This document shows positions 41,206 to 52,319 of a stretch of 64,000 nucleotides of DNA, one piece after another (positions within the stretch are counted from its first letter, which is position 1; every line of letters starts with the position of its first letter). The notes below the pieces were generated by a model. That model ran no database searches and had not been told where the DNA came from. It saw only the letters and a list, made by a program, of their open reading frames with translations. The DNA comes from Oegoconia quadripuncta (lineage: Eukaryota; Arthropoda; Insecta; Lepidoptera; Autostichidae). The stretch lies in NCBI GenBank assembly GCA_949316235.1, contig OX438745.1, positions 4,903,001-4,967,000 on the forward strand. The letters run 5' to 3'. Position numbers and translations under genes: made by a program.

Positions 41206-41929
41206 GCTATATTAATAAAGTGTCAGGAATATTAAAAAAAAATACCGCGCCAAGTTTTATCTCACATAGAGTCAGTCGCAGTCGCAGCTCAAAAATTTGT
41301 GGGGGGTCATTTTGGCAACACAGTTTCAGGAGCTAACTCTGCAAAACATGCAAATGAAAATGATTTCTTTAAATAGAAGCTTTTAATCACTAAATACGGT
41401 AATCTTTTATGAAATAACGGGTGATTATTTTTGAGATATCGGGAAGGATGTACAAGCCGTGAAATCACGTTTCACACATTTTTTTTTATATATCTACTTC
41501 AGACACCTACTTTTGAATATTTCATATTGATATTAAAATTTTCGAAAGTCGTTACATTTTTCGAACTGACATCAATGATCTTGAGGATCTTGAGGGGTTA
41601 TTATTACCCCTGTGACCCTTCGGGCCTCCACCAATCCCTCTTAACCAAGGGTCTCTAACTATAAGTTTTGTTATAAGAAATCTACAATGGGTTTGGGACA
41701 TTTTATCTGTTCAATTACTAACATAGTTTTAGGTTAATAATTACTAACACTTTACGGATCTCTGGCCTGATTTTTATTTTATTTATAATCAATTACGTAA
41801 AAAATTAATCAACAGGTATTTTCACAAATATTTTTATAGCAACAAGTACAGAAGTAGAAGATTTTTAGGCTATTTTAATAAATTATAGTACAAATTAAAA
41901 AAACGGCTTATTGGCGAAAATTCGGCGAG
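41206..41929. other. no recognisable gene
   Basis: Unassigned. A 75-codon frame at 41431-41658 has no motif; GATCTTGAGGATCTTGAGGG at 41578 is a short tandem. Confidence 0.35.
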
Positions 41930-42228
41930 TGATATAGCGTTCATTTGTGTTTCCTACAAACGTTACGAATCGTGGGTTCGATCCCCAGCGGGGTATATGT
42001 TTAGTACTCGGACTGGTTGGTGGTAGGGCATTTTAGGTAAATGTCCGCCTGACTAGCTACTACTACCATCTTATCTAAAGTCTGCCGCCCAACAGCAATG
42101 TTAATAATATTACTGTGTTCCGGTTGTCAGAGATCACCCCTAAAAAAGATAGGGTCAGTACGCTTCCACCTTCGGTCTCATCTTCACTTGGCATCAGGTG
42201 TGATTGAGGTCAAATACGGTTAGTAGTT
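41930..42228 (+). repeat. SINE-C, diverged
   Basis: B box GGGTTCGATCCCCAGCGGGG, then GGTTGGTGGTAGGGCATTTT and GGCATCAGGTGTGATTGAGG. About 20 bp are lost around 42132-42150. Confidence 0.8.
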
Positions 42229-42249
42229 GTGAATAAATAAAACATTGTA

Positions 42250-42420
42250 TGTTTCGAATTTTGATGACTAATAAAGGCAGAATATTGTGTAGGAAAAGTC
42301 AATGATTAACAAGTGAAGGGAAGTGTAAATAAGTGTAGGACTGAGCTTACGTGTTCCTACAAGAAACCGATAAAATTGTCTGTAAGGCACTGTCACCTTA
42401 CGGATGATGAAAATGTGAAT
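42250..42420 (+). repeat. Family H fragment
   Basis: AACAAGTGAAGGGAAGTGTA and TCTGTAAGGCACTGTCACCT match 3350-3425 and 3050-3085. Confidence 0.55.
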
Positions 42421-42612
42421 ATTAATAACTTCAAACTTCAAGCATTTATTTCAACGTAAGATACATGATATCATTTGTTGAATGTCAATTTAAACCTACT
42501 GGAAGTAATAAAAGGTTATTGGATTTATCTGTCAGTCAGTATGACCAAGCTATTACCCTTTCGGAAAGGGAAATCATCTGTGGGAAAAGAAGCGACGCAA
42601 GAACCCGCAGGA

Positions 42613-42845
42613 TATTTTTTTTTTTTTTATTTATATGCACCACGGTTTAGGACTTGACCTCAATCACACCTGATGTTAAGTGAAGATGAGGTCGAAGGTG
42701 GAAGCGTACTGACCCGGAAACCCCAACACATTTGGGAGACTGGTTATCTTATCTCTGAAAACCGGAATACAACAATGCTATTAACATTGCTGCTTTGCGG
42801 CAGATTTAGATAAGATGGTGGTAGCTAGCCAGGCGGACATTGCAA
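42613..42845 (-). repeat. SINE-C, head lost
   Basis: Poly(T), GGACTTGACCTCAATCACAC, body to TAGCTAGCCAGGCGGACATT. The tRNA-like head is missing, i.e. 5'-truncated. Confidence 0.8.
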
Positions 42846-43221
42846 GGGACTCAGCAGTGTTGATGGTTTTTCAGCCCCCCCATTAACTACTTTCCGAAGA
42901 AAGGTCGTCTAAGGTCAGTCATAGGTTGTCAGCCTCTTTAAATCAGGAAAATACGCGAATACAAAATTCTACAAGGAAATAACGATTTTGGGCATTCCTG
43001 TCATTTGACTCGTCATGCGTCAGATCGTTAGCACTCGCACATGATTCATTTTAGACAATACTCAATTAAGACTTAATTAAATAATTTTAGACCTGATTTA
43101 ATTTAACGACCCATTTCAATACAAGTCTTCCCAACTAGACTTTTTCCTTTTTGACAAAATGAACGTAAGTCACCTAAGCAGCAATAATAGAGTAATAAAT
43201 AATAATAATATAATAATAAAT
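42846..43221. other. no recognisable gene
   Basis: Unassigned. (AAT)n at 43195-43220 adjoins the SINE-B tail. Confidence 0.4.
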
Positions 43222-43472
43222 ATCTTTACACATACACACAGCGCCATCTAGTTCCACACTAAGCAACTACGCTTGTATTATGGATACCAGATAGTTGATA
43301 AACTACACAAATACATTTTTTTTGTAAATAAATACATAAATAAATGAAAAAACATCCATAACTCGAGAACACATGTCTGTATTCATCATACAAACTTATG
43401 CCCCTGGCGGGATTCGAAACCGCGACCTTTTGGTATAGCAGTCAGAATTTTTAAACCACTACACCAAATCGG
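43222..43472 (-). repeat. SINE-B, full length
   Basis: CACATACACACAGCGCCATC at the left, the B-box complement GGGATTCGAAACCGCGACC (one base changed) and ACCACTACACCAAAT at the right. It directly abuts MITE-F. Confidence 0.85.
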
Positions 43473-43855
43473 TAGCTTGCTTTAGATATCTATATGTTTT
43501 ATTACCAAAAACATATTATATAATATGTTTTTGGTAATAAAACATATAGATTAAAATTTCCATTGTGAATTTCATTGAGTCGGAGATTATACTTACTCGT
43601 TGTTTTCAAAAAAATCGAGCAAAAACTTCTTTGTATTTATGAAAAATTTCACATAGGGCAAACATCACGACTCAATAAACTATTTTTAGAAAATATTAAG
43701 TAGCCGTTGATTATTTTTTTTAACAAAATTGTTTTAGGAAATGTTAGCGTCTTCTGAAACGCAATGCGATGCAATGAATTCGCAGTAGTAACTTTAATTT
43801 CTTATTGTAGGTTTTATAACTAAACACCTAACCTAAAGCAAGCAACAGAATGATT
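43462..43855 (+). mobile_element. MITE-F, complete copy with palindrome
   Basis: The left terminus ATCGGTAGCTTGCTTTAGAT pairs with the complement of the right terminus (GTTGCTTGCTTTAGGTTAGG). Contains TTCATTGAGTCGGAGATTAT and a 64-bp perfect palindrome near the left end. Non-coding, about 390 bp. Other copies: 5638-5830 and 55083-55842 (minus, interrupted). Confidence 0.75.
43488..43551. repeat. perfect 64-bp palindrome
   Basis: Each 32-base arm is the exact reverse complement of the other with no spacer, centred at 43519/43520 (central ACATATTATATAATATGT). The other MITE-F copies carry only one arm-like TTTTATTA segment, so the palindrome arose in this copy. Confidence 0.95.
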
Positions 43856-44057
43856 GGAAAACATTTTAATTCTACTCGTATTACTGATGAGTACTCATCC
43901 TTCTAAGAAAAATCAGAAACTTTAAGATTAAAGGCAGTTACACCATAAAGATTGGGTATTTTACTGGACTACACACAAAACCTGTAACTATATCTCTAAA
44001 TAAGTATTCCGGACATTTACTTCTCCCATGCTAGGATACCGATAAACACATGAATAT
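43856..44057. other. no recognisable gene
   Basis: Unassigned. Confidence 0.4.
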
Positions 44058-44654
44058 AAGGTCCTTACCTATGAAATTGCCGTTTTGTATGAAGAATTTC
44101 ATTAAGACTGTTTTCTCAATACAAACATTTTTGAAATTTTTTTGGGAACGGCAAATCCAAATTTAGCTAAACTTTGTGTGTATTTATTTATTTATTTATC
44201 ATTTATTGCACACAAGAAAAAAACATACAGATACAACATAATAGAGACGACACAACAGGTTCTGCTTATTTCTATAGCAGACCTACGAAAGAGAGATATG
44301 CCTGGAAGAGGCAGATAAGACGTGCACAATCTAAAAAAATGGATAAATATGATAGATAAAAGTGTGTATGTGTGTATGTATCGGATAACATTATTTTTAA
44401 AAGTAACCGCTTTATAAAAGTTTCAGCGAATCTAAGAAATAATATGGGAAGCACATGAAAAGAGCTGTGTTCAATGTTTTTTTATTACGTAATTTAGCCC
44501 AGACATCAAAAAATATTTCATGTGAAACCTTGAAAATATATTCCATTTTCCAAATAAGAAACAAATTTGGAAATAGCTATAGAATCTTAGAAGTTGGTAC
44601 ATATGATTAACGAAGAAAAAAATCTCCAATTTCATAGGTAAAGACCTAATATTA
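44058..44654 (+). mobile_element. mariner-type MITE interrupted by a LINE tail
   Basis: The left half (AAGGTCCTTACCTATGAAAT) runs to AAACTTTGTGTGTATT at about 44182. The right half resumes at TATCGGATAACATTATTTTT (about 44379) and ends AATTTCATAGGTAAAGACCT. The ~195-bp insert between holds (TTTA)n and TTATTGCACACAAGAAAAAA, the complement of a LINE end with a poly(A)-signal-like TGTGCAATAAA. Confidence 0.75.
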
Positions 44655-44726
44655 AGAGAGATTCGAGAACAGATACTCGTATCATGATCATAATACATGT
44701 CTATACTCATTCGGAAAAGGTATGGG

Positions 44727-44800
44727 CCACGCGGGTCCAGTGCGGATGCTTTGTATCAGACTAATGGTGACGTGACAGTCAGTGTTTTAAGTCGAATCTG
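44727..44800 (-). repeat. 5S-SINE middle fragment
   Basis: The complement of TTTGTATCAGACTAATGGTG and GACAGTCAGTGTTTTAAG matches 30110-30165 of the 5S-derived SINE. Confidence 0.55.
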
Positions 44801-46488
44801 TTATTTTTTGGCTAGTAAGAATCCTCAAGACGATAGGCATAACACATTAAAATTGAACCTCCCTCTCCTCCTCAGCGAAATCCGTGCATGTGTATACCAC
44901 ACTATAACTACACGTTGAAAGTTCAGACTTTAATAACAGTGACGTGTAATCTAACTATGAGAGAGTAGAAAGTTTGTATTTTTTTTAAATTACTTTACAT
45001 AAGTTATTCACTGACATTCAGAAGTTAAGTATCAAGAATTGCTGTAATTTCCGTCCAGACATTAGGTCAAAATGATATCTGGACTGTACATTTGCAGTAC
45101 AGTACAGTAATCGTTACGACCGTAACACTATCCAGCCGCCGCTCGTATCACGTAAAATGTTTTGCTTTCATCGCTAAATGACATGGCTAAATAGAAGTAT
45201 GGGCGACTGCCCTAGCAATGTATATACATTGCACTTAGTAATTATAATGCTGAATAGCATAATCGTCAATAAAACAACAAGTATCACATCTATTTATTAT
45301 GTGGGTACATGCATTATTAATAAATGGAGAAACATAACGTAACTGCTTACACCTTTGGGAAACAAGCGCGTGACGTATATTTTTGTATGATTTTATTAAT
45401 AAGGTGTATTTGAGTTTACGCATCCTTAAAAGTACGATTCTTGTCCACATTTTTCATAAAACCGAACATCACAATCGTATATTCCACTTATCAAAGACTA
45501 AACTCCATGCAAAAAACCAAAAAATAGAATTGGGAACTTTTAATTTGTTGATTAGTTCACGAAAGGTCTAGGGAAATAATAAATACGTCATAATTAATGA
45601 ATCGATATTTAATTATTAGCAGCTAGTGAGAAATTTCTATACATGCTAAGGGCAGTGGTTTAGCCATGTCATTTGGTACCACGTACGCACCCAGGAACCA
45701 AATCTAAGTCCAATATGATACAGCAATATTAATACAGTATTGTTATAGATAAGATCAACAGTTACCTAAACAACTTATTTTTTTTTATAGATAAGATCAA
45801 CAGTTACCTAAAGAACTTATTTTGTTTGGGCTTTGAAATTCGACCTTATTATCACCTATCGCATAGCGTAACATAGTCTTTCATAGAGGCATCACCATCT
45901 CAAATAAGGTAAGGTAAGGCGGATTTTGTAACGACAATCGATGATGGTGGGACCGATTAGGCTAGCAAGATAGTTTCGAATACTTAGCACTTTAAGAGTC
46001 CCAGACTATTTAAGCACGCACTTACTTCTGGTAAATTCGTATTAGTGATTTTTTATAGTGCTAATCATTTTGATTTTACACCATTTCTATACCCCGCCAA
46101 GAATTTCTATAGATTTGCGAAAGTGCTGACGGTACGCCAACTATTTATCCTACACGTCACTCTCAGACAACATTCTAAATCTGACTATTGCCCCCAAACC
46201 ACACCGACGCAATTACCTCATTATCTGTTCCCGTCCTTTGCGATCATCTTTCATAAAGCGATTCTATCCATTTCTTGGCCTATTCCCATGTAATAAGGTT
46301 CATAAAAAACTAATACTTTACTCGTTAAATCGTTTCCAATGTAAAAAAGTAGACTGACTAGCTTCAAAACTTAAACTACGACGAAACCGTAAAATTATTA
46401 TAAGTACTAATTTATTAAATAACAACTATAAATTGAAAATTTAGAAGCGAAGTTATGAAATTGTATACACATAAATTACATATTTATA
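44801..46488. other. no supported gene; 48-bp tandem duplication at 45739-45830
   Basis: Mostly unassigned. ATAGATAAGATCAACAGTTA CCTAAA occurs twice about 48 bp apart (45742, 45790). An 82-codon frame (46045-46293) is not supported by splice sites or a motif. Confidence 0.35.
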
Positions 46489-47912
46489 CGGGGTGTCCCA
46501 GAAATAGTTAATCAAACTGCTATGGGAGGTAGCTTAACTAATGTCCTATACATAAATATGAAAAAAAATAAAACACACATGACCATAAAAAAGGGATGTC
46601 CGAATAACGGGAAAAATCATCAAATTTTATTAAGGTTCCAGCTCTAATTATTGCGTTTTGGGTTTCTTTGTACATTTTTCCTACCAATATTAATTGTTAG
46701 AGGTTGCTTCGACAGATTGTTAACATTTTTCAAAAAATAATGTCTAACTAGGAGTACTGATCACTTAATTTAATTGTTTTATTCTGAACCGAAAAATTTT
46801 CTTGTTTTTTCAACCAGCTGTGGTATAAAGAAAATGTATGGAACTTGTTCGGCAAACTACTCCAAAAAGTTGCCTATTTAATGAGGATTCTAAAATGGTA
46901 CGAACCAGTGCATTTACTTTACAAGATTTGGAGATTTTTTTTTTTTGTGTGCAGGGGTGAAATTGGTTCAATTTCAAAATTACAGTTTTTTAAATAATTA
47001 TTTGCCACTTTAATAATTATATTCCATAAGGCTCAAAATAAGAGTAAACAACTAAGGTTTCAGTGTAAGATAAACTTAAGAAAATACATAAGTGATTTAA
47101 ATCAACTTTAATTAACAATTCCTACAATTAAAAATTATTAATAATTAAATCAATCGCAATCCCTACAAAAAGTGCTCAAACTGACGTCCACCCGTCGGTA
47201 TGCACAATTTGCATCTTCTTAAAAAAATTTGCATAAGGCGTCGCAAACTCATTGAAGAGATTTCTTGTGCGGCCTGGTTAATGCGCCTTCTCAATTTTTA
47301 ATTGTAATTGTTAATTAAAGTTGATTTAAATCACTTATGTGTTTGGCTCTTATAATATTTTTACACTTATTTTGAGTCTTATGGAACATTATTATTAAAG
47401 TGGCAAATAACTGTTTAAAAAACTATAATTTTGAAATTGAACCAATTTCACCCTTGCACACAAAAAAATTATATCTCCAAATCTTGTAAAGTAAATGCAC
47501 TGGTTCGTACCATTTTAGAATCCTCATTAAAGAGCAACTTTTTGGAGTAGTTTGCCGAACAAGTCCCATACATTCTTTTTATACCACAGCTGGTTGAAAA
47601 AACAAGAAATTTTTCTGTTCATAAAAAAAACAATTAAATTAAGTGATACTATTATTTTTTGAAAAATGTTAACAATCTGTCGAAGCAACCTCTAACAATT
47701 AATATTGGTAGGAAAAATGTACAAAGAAACCCAAAACGCAATAATTAGAGCTGGAAACTTAATAAAATTTGATGATTTTTTTCGTTTTTCGGACATTCCC
47801 TTTTTTATGGTCATGTGCGTTTTATTTTCTTTCATATTTTTTATGTATAGGACATTAGTCAAGCTACCTCCCATAGCAGTTTGCTTCACTGTTTCTGGGA
47901 CACTACACCATG
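46489..47912. mobile_element. foldback DNA transposon with ~0.6-kb inverted arms
   Basis: The left arm 46489-47136 and the right arm 47292-47912 are inverted repeats over essentially their whole length, by eye about 90% alike. Both outer ends read GGTGT(AGT)GTCCCAGAAA. TA dinucleotides at 46487-46488 and 47913-47914 fit a Tc1/mariner-type target duplication. The 155-bp centre keeps a 44-codon minus-strand frame like the C-terminus of an IS630-Tc1-mariner transposase. The structure suggests an autonomous element that lost most of its gene and kept or gained long arms. Open frames inside the arms (47692-47889, 47705-47917) mirror each other and are not believed. Confidence 0.8.
47163..47297 (-). 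pseudogene. transposase C-terminal remnant
   Basis: In the spacer of the foldback element, the minus strand encodes 44 residues ending in a stop: KLRRRINQAAQEI, then LRRLMQIFLRRCKLCI and GGRQFEHFL. Closing segments of this type (R..I..A...I...LRR...F.RR...C....G..FEH.L) are known from IS630-Tc1-mariner-like transposases in insects. The DDE catalytic core and the DNA-binding domain are absent. A stop lies just upstream in frame, so it cannot be expressed as part of a longer protein. Confidence 0.5.
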
Positions 47913-47914
47913 TA

Positions 47915-48462
47915 TAACGACATCTATGGTAATGCCAACAACTGGGTTCTGACTAAGCGACTGCATGCAAAATACTACTACGCGTTGTTCGAATTGATCC
48001 ATATTGGAGTTTGACAGCAACCGTTGCCGATCGCTCTCTAGTCGCAACCGCAGAATCTATCATCCGGACTCATAACATCTCCATCCCTGCGGTTGACCAC
48101 CAGCTTTTGTGGGTAATCAATCAGCAAGTCTACCGGCAAATGAAAGAGAATTACGCCTGAGAATTACGGATAGATGGACTGCTATTAGAGCAGGAAACCA
48201 TTTGTACACAATAGCCATTTGTTTGCGACTAACTGTCAGTGTCTGAACCCCGACAGCATTGTTCCGATCGACTATTTACAAACCGTAAGGTTATTTATGA
48301 CAGTAAAGTTATGGAGTATGAGTGAATGCATGTATGTACGCTACTCTTAGGGCCCGTGTGTGTAGTTAGAAAAACATTTTTACCTCGTAACTTTATTACA
48401 AGGCGACCTTACACCCATTATATGTTTTAAGTTTGACGCCTATGTCTGGCTGTGTGTGTCTC
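47915..48462. other. no recognisable gene
   Basis: A balanced-composition block at 47940-48270 has AACTGTCAGTGTCTGAACCC, possibly a diverged piece of the 5S-SINE body. Otherwise unassigned. Confidence 0.35.
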
Positions 48463-48795
48463 TCTTTTTTTTTATGCAAGACGGGTTCATACTTGACCTC
48501 AATCACTCCTGATGTTAAGTGAAGATGAGGTCGAAGGTGGAGGCGTACTGACCCGGAAACCCCAACACATTTGGGGGACTGGCTATCTTATCTCTGACAA
48601 CCGGAACACAAAAATGCTATTAACATTGCTGCTTGGCAGATTTAGATAAGATGGTGGTAGCTAGCCAGGCGGTCATTTAAAATGCCCTACCACCAACCAA
48701 ACCGAGTACTTAAACATGTACCCTGCTGGGGATCGAACCCGCGACCTCCGAATCGTAAACCCAATGTTGTTTACATTGAGCCACGGAGGCGGTTT
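48463..48795 (-). repeat. SINE-C, full length
   Basis: Poly(T) 48463-48473, ATACTTGACCTCAATCACTC, and the head complement CTGGGGATCGAACCCGCGAC and GAGCCACGGAGGCGG. Confidence 0.9.
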
Positions 48796-48999
48796 CTATG
48801 GCATTGTAGCGCCAATACGGCTAAAATTGCATTTTTGTTTTCGAGAGTTGGTATTTACGAATGGTTTTTAGCTGGGCTTCATTACCGGTTTATTTTTTGA
48901 CTCAACCATACACTTAAAGAAACCGGTTTTCTTAAGGAGCGAAATCAAAATTTTTGATTCTATTAATTTGCATTTTGGTGCCCTGTATTTGGCTCTTAC

Positions 49000-49056
49000 C
49001 GACGACGACGCCGGCGTCTCTATCACGACACACTTCAAATTATGCCGATGCACTGT
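49000..49056 (-). CDS. candidate 57-bp coding exon, unknown protein
   Basis: On the minus strand, an acceptor with a moderate pyrimidine tract (TGGTTTACTCCAG) precedes 49056 and a consensus-like donor (GTAAGA) follows 49000. The 57 bp are open in a phase-0 frame that reads TVHRHNLKCVVIETPASSS, with three TCG codons at the end giving CpG-rich, coding-like composition. No family is recognisable from 19 residues, and no neighbouring exon was found. It may be chance: short segments with AG and GT borders are common. Not part of a repeat I recognise. Confidence 0.25.
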
Positions 49057-50091
49057 CTGGAGTAAACCAGTTTATTAAGGACGCGCTCTGAATGAAACCT
49101 TTTCTCAAATCCGGTATAGGTATACCTTTATTTACCGGTATTTTCCAGTCCTATTTCTTTGTCATGTTTGATGAAAATCGTTTGAGCTGTTTCGAAATTA
49201 TTTAGCTTTTGACACAGTTGCTTTGTAGCAACGATAGCACAACCTGTGACAAAGTTTCTTGTGTCTCAAATCATGTCTTTTCTTGACACAAGTTGACAAA
49301 TTAAAGACATTACCATCACATGATTGGTTCAAGGTTGCATGGCTATATCGACAGTGATATAAAGTCCGTTAGAGAGAACTTTTTGGTTTTCAATAAGGTT
49401 CCGAGAATGGATATCAGCATATCCAAAACTTGGCCTTTGATAAATATAAGACCATGTAACGTTGAATAATGAAAAAATGCATGGAATGGCCGTTCCATTA
49501 TCAAGTTATTCCTTTGATTAGTATACATTGAACATGTAAAAAGAACAATCGTTGAATTTCAAGGGCTGCTTCTCCAAAGCAAGACTATAATTCCAAACGT
49601 CTGTAACTTCCAAAAATTTACTATTTTCAAGTGTAAATTATTGATTGATTAATTTTATTGGTCCACTGTTCGAGTTTAGGTGGGGATGGGTATTTCTCAG
49701 TGCGCAAGAGCAATATACAAAAAAATCTCTGGTTATTATACATATACAGTAGGTTTGTAAATATATTCCTATATCGTCTTTTAGTATCTACCAACCTAAG
49801 ATAGGTAAATAAATTCTAATTCTAAGCACATAATCATCTACAACAATATAACAATTTCGTAAAGGAATCCGTCCTGTTTGTATGTCTGTCACGCGTATAG
49901 ACGGTTCCATCCCAAAGCAACGACGCAATGTTAATGTATTTGAATATTTTACAATGATTTATATCACATAAAACAATAGTCGACTTATTTGTAGGCAAAG
50001 TCATTGTTTTATAGTTCCCAAAATAAAACTGATTTTTATACTACTTATTAATTGCCATATGATTACGTCAGAAACCTATGTGTTGTTTCTA
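49057..50091. other. no recognisable gene
   Basis: About 1 kb, AT-rich. A 61-codon minus-strand frame (49343-49528) is not supported. Confidence 0.4.
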
Positions 50092-50224
50092 GTTTAACTA
50101 GCGATCCGTCCGGCTTCGCACGGGTGCATTTACTTCAAACTTCAAGCATTTATTTCTACATATAAAACGATATCCGTATTGCTACTATTTGTGCAAACCT
50201 CACCTACTGGTAGCTTGTATCTTT
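50092..50224 (-). repeat. retroelement or Helitron terminal scrap
   Basis: AACTAGCGATCCGTCCGGCT and TTCGCACGGGTGCATTTACT form a terminal phrase common in insect dispersed repeats. Short and unclassified. Confidence 0.4.
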
Positions 50225-50367
50225 ACCCTAAGGTTTGCCTGGAAGAGATCGCTGTTAGCGATAAGGCCGCCTTTTTGTGCGATTAATGATGTACGCTGTA
50301 TTCTTCATGTAGCTTTTGTTAATTGTGCAATAAAGAGTATTTGATTGATTGATTGATTGATTGATAT
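50225..50367 (+). mobile_element. LINE-Z-type 3' UTR with (TTGA)n end
   Basis: GGTTTGCCTGGAAGAGATCG, CTGTTAGCGATAAGGCCGCC, and TGTGCAATAAAGAGTATTTG followed by five TTGA units (50341-50363). Confidence 0.75.
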
Positions 50368-50660
50368 CCATACGATACATAATATCCTTTTTCGAATGCC
50401 AAATATTGCATTTATCAGAATAGAATAGTTTATTTTCAAGAACAAGGTACAAATTACATGATCTTAATTGTAATAAAAGGTCGACGTACATTAATACGTA
50501 CGTTATTACATAACTACCCAATTAAACAACAATGGAAAGACTCTGTAATAATTATTTCAATATCAGATGTCAATCAGATACACTACTACCGCTTCTAGTA
50601 CTAGGTACTACAGAGAAAAACATATGTGGGAAGTGAAGCGGCCCAAGAAACCCACTTAGA
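50368..50660. other. no recognisable gene
   Basis: AT-rich, possibly degraded LINE tail: GAATAGTTTATTTTCAAGAA is LINE-end-like in reverse. Confidence 0.35.
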
Positions 50661-50674
50661 TACTACTTACTTTT

Positions 50675-50870
50675 TAGGGTTCCGTAGTAGAACCCTCATT
50701 GTTTCGCCATGTCCGTCTGTCTGTCTGCCAAGTGTCCCTCCCGCCACTAAAGGCAAAACGGTTGGTTTTGGATAAGTGAAAAAATTCAAGGAAGTAGGAC
50801 TCCCGTTTGTTTTCAATTGAAGGCAGTCGATGGCCCCAGGGCGGGTTATAAACACTGCCTGTCAGTTTTT
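50675..50870 (+). repeat. dispersed repeat with GGGTTCCGTAGT start
   Basis: TTTAGGGTTCCGTAGTAGAA and GCCATGTCCGTCTGTCTGTC match 10423-10480. Confidence 0.55.
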
Positions 50871-50876
50871 TAATTA

Positions 50877-51198
50877 TTTTTTTTATGCACAACGGTTTGT
50901 TACTTGACCTCAATCACACCTGATGTTTAGTGAGGATGAGGTCGAAGGTAGAAGCGTACTGACCCGGAAACTCCAACACATTTGGGGGACTGGCTATCTT
51001 ATCTCTGACAACCGGAACACAACAATGCTATTAACATTACGCTTGGCGGCAGATTTAGATAAGATGGTAGCAGCTAGCCAGGCGGACATTTAAAATGCCC
51101 TACCACCAACCAAACCGAGTACTTAAACATGTACCTACCCCGCTGGGGATCGAACCCGCGACCTCCCAATGTTGTTTACATTGAGCCATGGAGGCGGT
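50877..51198 (-). repeat. SINE-C, nearly full length
   Basis: Full organisation, but about 16 bp between the B box and the A-box region are deleted (CGACCTCCCAATGTTGTTTA). Confidence 0.9.
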
Positions 51199-51201
51199 TA
51201 A

Positions 51202-51362
51202 ATAAATAAATACCTACATATACAAATGAAAAACATCCATAACCCGGGTACACATGTCGGTATTTATCATTCCATTCCACTTCTAATGAAATCATTCTAA
51301 TTAAAAAAAAAAAAAAAAACATGCCCATAGCGAGATTCGACCCCGCGACCTTTTGAGCTGTC
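51202..51362 (-). repeat. SINE-B, body and head
   Basis: AAACATCCATAACCCGGGTA and AGATTCGACCCCGCGACCTT. The middle has a 17-A run replacing part of the body, and the 3' tail is missing. Confidence 0.65.
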
Positions 51363-51394
51363 ACGACAGTTTGCCAATAATTTCATCCGGGTAT

Positions 51395-51830
51395 AATGTA
51401 TAGGATGAATTTGAATTCGTGTAATTCCCATTAACTGGTGACTCCCTCTTGATTACGAACAACTTACCCCAGAAACCATTGTCGAATTCGCTCAAAAAAA
51501 TTTCGATTACCGATTTGTATGCGTTTACTTTGTAGTAAACCATTCTGAAACCACCTATAGTATGAAAGTCCAACGACAATTTTCGGCTGGTGACTCCACT
51601 CTGATTACGAACCACTTTCCACTATAGGAACCACATACCAATTAAGCCGAAAATTATTGAATTTCCATACTAAAAGATGTTTCAGAATGGTTTACTTTGT
51701 ATCGAAATTCGTGTAATCGATTTTTTTTATCGAATGCGGCTATTGTTTCTGATGGAAAGTTATTCGTAATCAGGAATGGAGTCGCGAGTAAATAGGAATT
51801 ACACGAATTAAATTTCGCAAAAGGTATACG
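51395..51830. mobile_element. MITE-G, foldback-type, complete
   Basis: Left GATGAATTTGAATTCGTGTA mirrors the right end (GGAATTACACGAATTAAATT). Interior blocks also mirror each other (AAACCATTCTGAAACCACCT at 51538 against ATGTTTCAGAATGGTTTACT at 51667; AATTTTCGGCTGGTGACTCC against AGCCGAAAATTATTG). The element is one imperfect hairpin over about 435 bp. Confidence 0.7.
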
Positions 51831-52319
51831 TATAATCTCCTTTTTTACTAGCTACTTATGCTGGCTGTACAATTTCTTTCAAGGTCGCCCAACTAATGAT
51901 ATTTACACAATAACTGTCGCAGAACGAACGCATGCTAGCATATATATCCGCGGTTTAAATGTTGCGTGTCGACAAGGGCACCGCGCGTTGCATTACTCTA
52001 TGCGCGTGCGACGAATACCCACTACCAAGGTTAATTTCACTGCTCACTAGTCGATAACTCGTGATACAAGTCTGGTGATATAGAAAGTAATGAATCACTA
52101 TCATATTATACAGTGATTCCTAAGTTAATTAATTACACGTTATTACTCGAAACTTGACTAAGCAAAGAGAAACTTAGGAAAATAAACAGAAAGACGTACC
52201 TTGGATGCGCGCCATATTTTTTTCGTCAAGAATGACAACAGTGCCGTGTGGTTTCGACACGTTAAAAGAATAGAACCAACGCGTCTTTTCCCGTAGGTGT
52301 CGTGAACGGCGACTAAGAG
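51831..52319. other. no supported gene; CpG-bearing patch 51935-52020
   Basis: ATCCGCGGTTTAAATGTTGC, CACCGCGCGTTGCATTAC and ATGCGCGTGCGACGAATACC give a CpG-rich patch after a CATATATATCC TATA-like word. It could be a promoter, but no downstream exon was found. Confidence 0.3.

Noticed and set aside
46045..46293. 82-codon plus-strand frame
   Set aside because: No recognisable motif, no splice signals and no similarity to a neighbour. The length is within chance expectation for the window size.
47692..47917. two overlapping open frames at the right end of the foldback element
   Set aside because: They are on opposite strands of one inverted arm, the corresponding left-arm sequence is broken, and they lack any motif.
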